A stretch of DNA of 58,221 bases from Priapulus caudatus (lineage: Eukaryota > Priapulida > Priapulimorpha > Priapulimorphida > Priapulidae), in contig NW_014577070.1 in NCBI RefSeq assembly GCF_000485595.1, positions 731,066-789,286 on the forward strand, given 5' to 3'. The notes beneath the pieces are model-generated. The model did not search any database and had not been told where the DNA came from. It saw only the letters and a list, made by a program, of their open reading frames with translations. Shown piece after piece: positions 1 through 11,300 of this stretch (positions within the stretch are counted from its first letter, which is position 1; each line of letters starts with the position of its first letter). Position numbers and translations under genes: made by a program.

Positions 1-125
1 CTCCCCTGCCCGGCTCTCTGACTCCCTGCCCCCCTCCAGCACCCAGCTCTCTGACTCCCTGCTTCCCCTTCCCCCGCCTGGCTTTCTGACTCCCTCCCTC
101 TCCCCCCTCCCCCCGGCTCGCAGAC
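1..125. repeat. CT-rich minisatellite at window edge
   Basis: Three to four imperfect copies of a unit of roughly 35 bp containing CTCTCTGACTCCCTGC, separated by C-rich tracts. It stops around 120. No coding potential is seen. Confidence 0.7.
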
Positions 126-461
126 AGAGAATTTTCGCAACGACAGCGAAGGCACGCCGAGCCCCTTTTTGCAAATACGTTCGTAATGCATCCCATTTTG
201 CACCGGTGGACACGTGATAGAGTAATGTTAAAACGAAAGGGGTGTTCAAATTTGTTCTTTACTTTTTGTCTGTTGGTGTTCTCGTTTGTCTAGCTGCTCG
301 GCTGCTCTCTGATAGCAACGTTTGGGTTTGCTACATGGGGTTATGGTTGCACTCGAAAAGGTAAAACTTGGTGCAGCTACAGATCCCGAGTATAAGTCTG
401 TTTTCTCTTACTGTAATGCAGTTTGATGACATAGTTGACTGTATTTTTTTTATCTGTTTAG
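126..461. other. Non-coding upstream or intronic sequence
   Basis: Unique sequence without a convincing exon. It ends in the polypyrimidine tract and AG (460-461) that open the first coding exon. It is either the end of a first intron after a 5'UTR exon or an internal intron. No promoter motif is clear enough to call. Confidence 0.5.
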
Positions 462-844
462 GACCAATGCAACAGGTAGTGAGAACCAGTCCGCAACACT
501 CTGCCAGTGTTAGAGTAGTAGACCGAATGGCTTCAACCCAAGGCTATAAGACTGTCACACAGCAGGTACGGTCAGCTGTGATGTGTGGGTTGCCACACAC
601 TGTTCCTCACCACATACTTTCAAAACATTGCACGTAATAGCAGATTGCGTATTGTCATAGATAGAGATGCGTTTAGGGATACGTTTTTATTCTTGTGTTT
701 ATGCAAACTCTCTTATTCCAGCCATGGGTAACCGAAACCAGAGACACTAAAGATTCTGCAAGTGCATATTTGAAGAGGACATTGACGGAACATGTTCCAC
801 TGTCCTTCCCATCACTGCTTAGCTCCGCTCCATCCTTTGTTAGG
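462..844 (+). CDS. sls: N-terminal non-Ig exons (462-565 and 722-844)
   Basis: Exon 462-565 follows TTTAG and ends CAG|GTACGG at phase 0. Exon 722-844 ends AGG|GTGAGT at phase 0. Together they give about 75 residues rich in Ser, Thr, Val and Gln with no recognised domain; the end (APSFVR) is the A strand of the next Ig. ATG at 467-469 is a plausible initiator because the preceding in-frame codons lie in the intron. The splice joins are clear; calling this the true N-terminus is inference. Confidence 0.7.
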
Positions 845-3800
845 GTGAGTCATCAGTAAATTCTCTACTGCTACGGATGTACTTCTTCATCTAGTAACAC
901 AAGTAACAACACTAGCTCACTAATTTATTTTTAAACATATATATTGGATAACTATTGCCAACTAACATTGTGGGAGTGGTCGTGAATTGTCCGCGATTTG
1001 TCTGAATCAATTTGAAAAAAAAACCATGTTTACTAACTCAATACCATGAAACACACATTTACATATGTAAATAAAAATAAGTAAATAAATATATGTTCGT
1101 GATAATACTCCGCTAATGATGTTGTGTAAATTTTTGTACAGCCCCTTAAGAACGTACAGGGCAAGCAGGGCCATCGCGTGGTGCTGGAGTGCCAGGTAAC
1201 AGGACACCCGACACCCGAGATCACCTGGGCACGTGAGAGCATAACCATCAAGAGCTCTCCAGACTTCCAGATCACATACAATAATGGCGTCTGCACCCTG
1301 ACCATTCCAAATATCTTCCCCGAAGATACTGGAAGGTGAGTCGTCGAGCTGCAGCACACACAAGAGGAGCCATTGAAAATGGATCTTATGAAATATTGCC
1401 TTCTGTACCTAATCTGCTACATTTCGTGCTATGGGTGTGTTATTGTATTGTGCAAAATGGAATCCTTCAAGTTATTAAATAGTTGTTGTGTGTACAGTTG
1501 GAATTGTGTTTAATTGTGATGTTTCCCCCATGCAGGTACACATGTACAGCTACTAATGCTTCAGGCAGCAAAACGACTTCAGCATTCCTTAGTGTGCAAC
1601 GCGTTGATGAGACACCGTCAGTCGCAAGGCAAGCAACCTCTTCATTTACGTCAATCTAATTCTCGTGTAAATTCATCAGTCAGGTCGATCGTTCGAGTAT
1701 CTCTGTAGATAGCTATTTGAGATGTACTTATTGCCTAATTGGCTAACTATTGTCCAACTCCTCTTGCAGTTTGCGACATTTAACGTTGGATTTTTTGTTT
1801 TTGTGATTCACATGCTAGTCGTTCGCCGTTTGTGACATCTAGATTTGTGTTTGCAAACTGTGCTTGTTGGTATTTTGCGATTCACGTGCAACTTTCCCAT
1901 CATTGTAGGACGGCATCGGTGTTCGGTCCGCAAGCAATGATTCCGCCCAGCTTCATTAAGCAGCTTGGAACCATTAAGCTGGTCGAAGGAAACAGTGCTT
2001 TCTTTGAATGCATCGTGCGTGGGCAACCCGACCCAGAAATCATCTGGAGTCGCAGAGGCGTGCCCATCATGACAGGCTACAGGTGATTGTCACGTGGATA
2101 CTTGTCCGTACAGGAAACAGCCAGTGATCGTGTTAATTCCTGCAGAAATCGATTCTGCCAGACTTCTCAGCACATACTTTATCGGATATTTAGTGAATTG
2201 TAAAGTTACATCCTTTAGATTACTTTGGACGTCATTTGATAGTTCTGGTAGAGACGTTTGCAAGGCCTGTAATGACGATTTTTTCCCCTTGTTTCAGATA
2301 TAAAATAGATAACGATTACAAGACAGGAACTTGCACACTTACTGTTAGTAAGGTGTTCTACGACGATGAAGGAGAATATACATGTACCGGCGTGAACCCA
2401 GCAGGAGAGGCATCTACAACTGGCTACTTGCTTAGCGACTGTACGTTTTGATCAAACACTAATACGCAATTTAGCTATCTGTGTGATGTGATTGACAAGC
2501 AATGCTAGCCAACCGTGAGATGTTCTTAAAGACACTGCTTAGCTATGAAGTACCATAAATTCAACAGTTTGAACTGCACGTGTGAAAAACATGCATGAAC
2601 TGGTCTAGATTGAGATTGACATTCTTAACTACAATATATAAAGTGGGCATGGTTATCTCTCTTTCTCTCTCTCTGATCGATGCCCTGCAGATTTCCACTC
2701 TTCTCTACACAAAATCTACAAGTTTGTGATTTCTACTTTGCAGTGAAGTATCGCGAGTATTTGAAGAGCCAGGGTATCGTGGAGCACGTGTCGCGCACGA
2801 CTAAGCGCGGCTCGTTCGAGAGCGCGATGTCACCCAGACCGATCGTCGCTCGTACCGGAAGTCTCCCGCCGGCAAAGGCCAGACAGTCGCCGGTGAGAGT
2901 CTACGAATCCGACAGCGTACGTATCCGTGATTCCCAACAGGGAAAATTAACGATTGAATATGATAGAGCCACGCCGTCGGCTGCTCGGATAACTTCACGC
3001 GTTCAAATGAATTAAAACGCGTACGCGAAGTAAAAATTAAACGTGTATACTGAGTGAAGCATGAATGCTCTTTCTTAAATCCACTACCCACTAGCCGTCA
3101 CTATAGGTTGTTGCAATGACCATAAACATTTGTACGACACGATACGTCTGACATCATAGCAATTTTCCGGGTGGCGTTCCGTTCTCGATGTGAACTCGAT
3201 CCAACTCGACACGTTTCCTTCGCGATAGTTTCGTCGGCAATAGTTGATGTTCACCACGTCGTTCGCGCGTTGCAGGAGTTTTGTTCGCAATAGTCACTGT
3301 TCGTCGCGGCGTTTGCACGTTCCTGAAGTGTCGTTCGCAGTAGTCACAATAGATGTTCACCGCGATGTTCACACATTCTTGAAGTGTCGTTCGCGATGTT
3401 CGACGTTCACTCCGTCGTTCGCAATAGTCAATGTTCACCGCTTCGTTCGCAATAGTCGATGTTCACCGCTTCGTTCGCAATAGTCGATGTTCGTCCGCTT
3501 GTTTGATAGTCGATGTCACGTTCGTTGCAATGTCGATGTTCACCGCTGTCGTTTGCAGAATAAGTCCGATGTTCACCGCTTCGTTCAATAGTCGATGTTA
3601 CGTTCAGTTCGCATATGATTTCCGCTTCGTTCGCAATATTTGATGTTCACCGCTTTGTTTGCGTGCGTTGCAGGAGTTTCGCTCATCACAGTATCACAGC
3701 CAGTGCAATCATGAAGTATGTACGCGGTACGAACACGAGATCTCGGCACAGATACAGCGGCTACGGGTCGGCAGCCCAGCCGAGTGCCCGCGCGCGCCAT

Positions 3801-4914
3801 GAATGCGTGTCGCCGCCCGCGTACGGGGCGACGATCGGCATCGCACCACGCAGGCCGTTCGGGCGCCGTCGGCGCGATTCATCGGATCTGAGCAACTCCC
3901 TGCGAGCAGGCGAGGTCGTACTGTCAGATCGAAGTCAAAGCGCAGCACAAAGGTAGGTGGCGCTCAGTATTGTAATCGAGTGTTGTCCGATTTGCCACAC
4001 TCCATGATATTAGGTTTACCGCACTTCGTACTACACTCGCCGCACTCTGCACTGCAGTCATTACGTTTGTCGTACTCTGCACTGCAGTCATTACGTTTTT
4101 GTTCTACTTGCTGCGTATGACGTTTCGCACCCGCTGCCTACGATTTACAAACTTCATTTACTACATTCGTAACACTCTGCACTACATTCATAACACTCTG
4201 CACTACATTCGTAACACTCCTCCCTACACTTGTCGCACGCGCACTATGTTTTTTCATAGTCCACACTACTTTTCTCGCTCCGCCGCACTACAATTCTCAC
4301 TCTGCCTCCCTCTCCCTCGCCAGGTGACCTGGTTCAAGGACAGCAAGCGCATCTACCCGTCGCAGCGGCACATCATGCGGCAGCAGGGCAACACGCACAC
4401 GCTGCACATCCGCGTCGCACTGCCCGAGGACAGCGGCGACTACACGGCGATGGTCGAGAACCACGCCGGCAGCACGACGAGCGGATGCCGCATCGTCGTC
4501 GAGACCGTCGTCGGCTTCGGCCGCAGGCCGTCCTACACGCCGCGCCGGCCCTCGAAGCAGATCGACGTCGCGACGGGCGAGCACATGCTCGGACCGGGCT
4601 TCGCGAAGGTTCCGGGAGACGTCGAGTGCCGCGAGGGCCAGCTGGTGCGCTTCGACTGCCGCGTGACGGGCCGGCCGTACCCGGACGTCGAGTGGTACCA
4701 CAACGACGTGCTCGTGTCGGACGACGCCGCGCACAAGGTGACCGTGAACGAGTACGGCGTGCACTCGCTGCTCATCTTCGCGGCGGACGTGCGCGACGCC
4801 GGATCGTACATCTGTGTCGCACGCAACCCGATGGGCGAGTCGTCATTCTCCGTGAAACTCACCGTCGTCCGTAAGTGTCCGTGCAGCTTTAACTGCATCG
4901 CTATGCTTGGCTGG

Positions 4915-4971
<57 letters not shown>

Positions 4972-7900
4972 GAGTAAATAATCACAAATATATATATATA
5001 TTCGCCCCGTTGGAAGAAAATAGTTAAATCGTATGTATTAGTATACATAATAGTATAGTATAGTTAATATATTATGTATTATGGATATGTATATATAATG
5101 TATCTATGGTATAGGGCTTTCGTATTGCCAGATAAATCGTAAATAGTTGTGAAGATGATTTCATGAAGTGACGTTTTAATATTAAGGTTGTCGCAGTGAT
5201 CTCTTATTACTTCGGTTTAGTTATTGTGGTTATCACAAAATTTTAATAGTAAATTTGTTAACGTTTGTGTAGCTCGGGAGTACCATGAAGGATTTTTTGG
5301 TTCAAAGATTGCAGTTTGGTTCAAAAGCATTGATTCTCTCGTTTTTTTCCGTTTAAGGTAAAGATAGAATGTCTGTGATAGATAATATGGTATAAAAAAC
5401 CCCATCTATCATGTCTAGGGTTAGAAAGTTAATTTCGTGTTTGCTTTACGTAGCACGAGAGAGAGTGATGCCACCCAAGTTTGTCGAGCATTTCCCATCT
5501 GTAAGGGCTAATGAGGGAGAGCATGTGACTTTCCATTGCCGCGCAGTGGGTGAACCTACCCCTACCCTGACTTGGCACAAGGACGGTATCCAGATTGTAC
5601 CAAGTCGTGACATACAGTAAGTATACTAGTGAATGGAAGTGATGAACAACGTGATAATGAATGATGATATTGGAGTTTACGCAATTAATTATACTTTCCT
5701 TATCCCAAGTAGTACAATGGAGTTGTAATTATTAGTGTAGTAAGTATGTATGTCAACCAAATAATGTGCTGATAATCATCAGTAAAGAAATTCAATTAAT
5801 TAGATTTATTCATTAACAGTTTGTTAATCTCAACATTAGTTATACAGTAATGCAGTGGGATGCGGTTCTAGTTTGCAATCCATTTGTTTGCGTCAGTTGA
5901 TCTTCAAATCAGGTGCGATTGAAATGTTACGTGGAAGTCTATGTTTGTCTGCCCGGTTAAACAGTTATCTGATAACTATCAGTTATAACTAGCAGATATA
6001 ACTATGCAAGTTTATATCAACACGCGTGACAAATTTAGTCGTGAGATAACACCGACGTCTCGTTGCTATCAGGATTGACTCACACGATGGAACTTCTATG
6101 CTGGTTATGCCACGCTGCCGCAGAGATGATGCAGCCTGGTATGAGTGCACAGCCATAAACGTGGCTGGCAGCGTTACAACCAGGGGCAAGCTCGATGTGC
6201 ACGGTGAGTGAGTGAGTGAGTGAGTGAATGAGTGAGTGAGTCACTGGTGAGTGAGGCGGGGGGTGGGGGACACCCTAGAAAGTCGTGGACTTTTGAAGTT
6301 GCCATTTTCCAAATGTGGAATGTCATGGAAAGTAATGTGTGATGCTGGAAAGACCTGGACAACAGGCTATTATTGTGTGTGGCACTAAGTAGTCCTTGAA
6401 ACTGAGCTCATCTTTTTCTCGGGCGCGGTAAAATTGTCTCCATGTAACGGTGTGTTCAGTAATCACTGAGTGGTCCCTGATACCATGGGCAAAGTCCGTG
6501 TTTAGTTAAAATGTTGTGGTCACGGAAAATGGACCTTTATCACGTTCAACACTGTCTTGTTAACAATTGATATATCGCTCCCTGCGCTGGAATTTTCGCA
6601 TATTCTTACCTGTTTTAGTCCTGGAAAGCACCTGGAAAACTCCCTGATAACTGTTTTGCTTTATACGTGCCAATCCTGTGGTGCTGACGGGAATGTAAGC
6701 GTAAATATGTCCTGCACGTTACGCCGTACCGCAGCGCATGATACAGACACGGCCTCAGTCAATCTTTCTTCACACAACTGCTTCACCTGCACGCACATCG
6801 TGTTTTCTAGTTGACCACAAACCAGTGGAGTACAGAGAGATCTACCTGCCGACGGGCAAGGTCAAGCCGAGAGGTCCCGGCGACTCGGGCGAGACGATCT
6901 GGCTCAAGCCGGTCGAGATGGCCAGGTACGAGCGCAGAGAGTCGCACGAGGACATCCGACTGAAGGAGGTGAGGCACACGCAGCAGCGCGAGGTCACCTC
7001 CACCGAGAGGGACTGGGAGGAGAAGAATGTCTACCCGTTCTGGCAGAAGAAGCCCGTCGTCGAGACGAGACGCGAGACCATCTACTTGAAGCCGACGAAG
7101 TTCGAGCATCACGCGGAGGACGAGCAGGGCGAGACGATCTGGCTGAAGCCCGTGGCGAGGGAGAGGTACATTGTGACCGAGCCCGAGCCGGAGGTGCACG
7201 TCCCGGCGCCCGCGCCCAGGCCTCTCTTCCTGACGCAGCTGAACAACATCTCGAGACTGCCCGAGAGGCAGAGGGCTGTATTCGAATGCCAGGTTGAACC
7301 AGTGAGCGAGCCGTCACTGCGCATACTGTGGTATGCTAATGGAAAGCCGATCACACAAGGTATGTTAAATGCAGATTATATATATATAAATATATATATA
7401 TACATACATACATACATATTTGTGTATGATTAATTGTAATATATATGAGAATAAATAATAATATAATAAATATTTAATTGCATGGCTATTAATGGAGTTA
7501 CGGTGCACGCCGTTGTTTTCATATTTCTAGTATATATATATATACATACATACATACATATGTGTGTATGAATAATTGTAATATACATGAGAATAAATAA
7601 TAATATAATAAATATTTAATTGCATGGCTATTAATGGAGTTACGGTGAAAGATATAAGGGTACGATACTGGCTTCGTTGATGCATTAATTTGAGCAATTT
7701 ATTAATCCATGTCCATTTTCTATGCAGCAATCGTTTAATTCATTTCTATTTTCGTCAGGTCCGCGCTTCCAGATGGAAATTTCACCCAGTGGAATGGTTA
7801 GACTGACAATCACAGAGGCCTACGTTGAGGACTCTGGTGTTTACACGTGCAAGGCCACCACCTCTTCGGGCGAGGCCTACACTAGTGCTACGTTGAGAGT

Positions 7901-8356
7901 TGAATGTATGTATATACGATGGCATCCTACCTCTCTGATTTGTCGTTAATGTTGTTCTTACATCGTGTAAGGCGCATAACTTAAAAATGTAGTATAGAGT
8001 TGTAACTAGTTTTCAATAATCGTTTTTTTAATGCTCGATTTTTCAGCCGTAGCAACAAGGCCAACATTAGTACAGGGCCTAAAAGACTTATCGAACCTAA
8101 AGGAGGGAGACAGTGCCCACTTTGAGGTGCACTTCACACCAGCTGATGACAAAGACATCATTGTGGAATGGTTCCACAATGGCAAACCTATACCCGTTGG
8201 TAAGATAACATCACACGACTCGTTTATTACTAAACCATTTCAAGGTTCTCGTTAATTTGCTAACTGATACTTTTGGTGTTTAGTTGCAACACCACCCTTA
8301 CTTCTTCAATGTACTATGCCTATTCACCTTGTGTATAAGTGACGTGAATAAATGTG

Positions 8357-8392
<36 letters not shown>

Positions 8393-11300
8393 TGTGTGCC
8401 CGTGTGTGTTTGCGTGTGTGTGATTGCATATAGTTTATGTCGTGTAATCATTAGAGCAAGTTCACTAAACCATGCATGTTATCGATGCACAGGTGGCAGG
8501 TTTATAACAGGACAGAGACCGGGAGTGGCGACACTGGACATTTCACCGGTGCTACCCGAAGACAGTGGAGTAATCACGTGCAGGATCACCAACAAGGGTG
8601 GCTCTGTGACGAGCTCTGCTAACATGCACTGCGCACGTAAGTGCAACAATAACGATTGAATTTGTAAGATCAGAAATGGCATGTAAGACGATCGTAATAA
8701 CTGTTGATAGTAATAAAAAAGTGTTCACCCGTGGCCATCATATCCTATATAGCTAACGATGATCCTCTTATATACATGTCACGCTGTGGTAATTTTATCT
8801 ATATGGCAAACTCTGGTAATTTTATCTGTATCTGTGTGGCAAGCTGGTCAATCTATCGACACAACGAATTAGAGATTTTATCTAAATGACAGACAATGGT
8901 CGGTCTGCTTATATGGCAGACTGGTCATTTTGCCAACATTGCAAAATGTTGGCTATCCCATCTACATGACAAACTCTAGTCATCCTATCTACGTGTGAAC
9001 ACGGTTTACGATTTCTGCCTTAATTTATCACAGCAACAGACATTGGCAACAGGCCAGTGTTCATCAACCCACTGAACAACCAGCTGGGCCTGAAGGAGGG
9101 CGGACTGGCCCACTTCGAGGCGCGCGTCGAACCCCACCACGACCCGAAACTGAAGGTGGAGTGGTTCTGCAACGGAGCGCCGCTGAAGATCGGCTCGCGC
9201 TTCAAGCCGCTGTTCGACTTTGGCTTCGTGGCTCTCGACATATGCCCTGTCTACCCAGAGGATTCTGCCATCTACGTGTGCAAGGCCACCAACGAGTATG
9301 GCCAGGCAACAACGTCCGCTACGCTGGAGTGCTTCGGTGAGTGCCAACTATCCAGTCTTCGGTGTAATCACTTGTTCGGCTGATATATAGCCTAGATTAT
9401 AATCTATTATAGATATATGTTAATATATATTATAGATGTGGTGAAGTTGAGTTAATGTTGTTTATCGATCAGTCGCACGTCTGTAAAAAATTTCAGGCGA
9501 GGAAGGAACGAAGAGACCAGTGTTTGTCAGCCAACTGAACGACCTGCCAGGCATGCAGGAAGGACAGGCAGCCCACTTTGAGTGCAGAGTGGAGCCGGCC
9601 AACGACCCAACACTGAGAGCAGAGTGGTTCCACGATGGAAAGCCCATTGTGAATGGTACGATGATGGACATGTACCCTGATACCGATAGGCTTTTACTAT
9701 TTTTACGAGTCTTTCGATAGACCTCTCTGATTAATACAGAAATGAGCTGGTTATTTGTAAGGATAGTTAGGATGTATAGGATTATGATAATTATTCATTG
9801 TTGTCTACTCTAATCTCATTAGGACCGAGACACAGGACAAATCTGGAGTTTGGACTGGCCTCACTAGACATCAACCCACTGGTGCCTGGAGATGCTGGTG
9901 TATATATCTGCAAGGTTACTAACGAGTATGGCAGTAGCAATACATCGGGCTCCATGCACGTGCTACGTAAGTGAATTAACCTCCTGACCATACCACAAAT
10001 CAGTAAACTCCGAACAGAGGAGAATATCTCTGAGATATAAATCCAAATGATTAACACGCTATAATATTACTGAAATTAGAAATGTGGATAATTACACATA
10101 ATCAATGTTGTTTTTTCATTTTGATCACGTATTCATGTATTTTCTATTGCAGCCAAAGTGCAACCTAAGCCCCCAACGTTTGTATCAACGCTGCGAGCCC
10201 AGACTGCCGACGAAGGCAAGAAAGTGATATTCGAATGTCGCTACGAGCCAGCCCGAGACCACGTCACTATTCAGTGGTACCACAACGGGCAGCCAATACC
10301 CGTCGGTAAGCGCGCGTGCTTAATCACGATACCCATGTTATGTGCGTGTGTGCTAGTATTTGCTAAATACACAGGATACTCTTGTAAGTAGGGTAGTTGC
10401 AGAGTATCGGGATGCGAGATTTTCTTTGTAGTTGTTGTCGTAGAGGAGTTATTCACGTGCTCACATGTTTGCAGGTGCCAGATTCAAGACGAAACAAGAC
10501 TTTGGTGTAGCAGTGTTGGAGATTAATCCAGTTCACCTGGAGGACTCTGGCGTGTACAGCTGCCACATCACCACAGAGTGGGGTGATGATGATACCTCAG
10601 CTAGCTTAACCGTTAACGGTAAGTGCTGATCTTTGCCGCTGTTACCACGAACGTAACTATACGATTACATATATTATTATATACATTGAGATTACGTTAA
10701 AAAATACAACGTATACATATGTTCTTGCCATTACCTATGCCTGTTCTTGCGGCAATGCCATAACCAATGCCACTATAAAATTGCATGAAGAATTAGATTG
10801 TGGCTAGAATTGTTGAACACGTATCACTCTGAAAATATGCATATTTATTGGTTTCGATTTTGATTTGCAGAGAAACTTGAGGGCAAGGCACCAGTGTTTA
10901 TCAGTCCACTAAATAACCAGATGGGAATTGTTGAGGGAAAGCTGGCCCACTTTGAGGCTCGTGTTGAACCTCACCAGGACCCTAAGCTGAAGGTGGAATG
11001 GTTCTGTAACGGAAGACCCCTTAAAGTTGGTAAGCAGGAATCACATGTTATGATACAACCACGTACTATTGTAAACATTTAACAAAGGCCTTACGCATAT
11101 CAATGCTACCATAACTATATGTATACTCTGTATATAAATGTGTATACACATGTCGCCTGTACTTGTTGTATGTTGTTGTAAGGTAACTTATATGTAATAG
11201 TGCTAAGTCTTTGTAATATTAAAAATTCTCTTCTTCGTTGACGTTCTATATTCCGGCCTCGTTTTGACTGTGGATATTAATTCATGCTATGTAAATCTTT

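Larger units (their letters stand above)
2917..4323 (+). other. Repeat-filled interval between linker exon and Ig3, possibly misassembled
   Basis: It contains two minisatellites (3240-3660 and 4020-4215) and a GC-rich open stretch (3674-3952). The protein needs the first half of an Ig domain here, because the next exon begins with VTWFKDSK, a C strand. No clean exon supplies it. Confidence 0.55.

Noticed and set aside
2691-2743. Upstream acceptor for the linker exon (CCCTGCAG|ATTTCC)
   Set aside because: Phase-1 entry there leads to an in-frame TGA at the beginning of the accepted exon.
3244-3483. Ser/Arg/Phe-rich open frame
   Set aside because: It translates the 25-30-bp minisatellite, has no splice-compatible partner and resembles no domain.
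4297-4764. 155-residue open frame on the minus strand
   Set aside because: It is the antisense shadow of the GC-rich Ig3/Ig4 exon, Arg/Ala/Val-rich with no domain. The plus strand encodes clear Ig strands.
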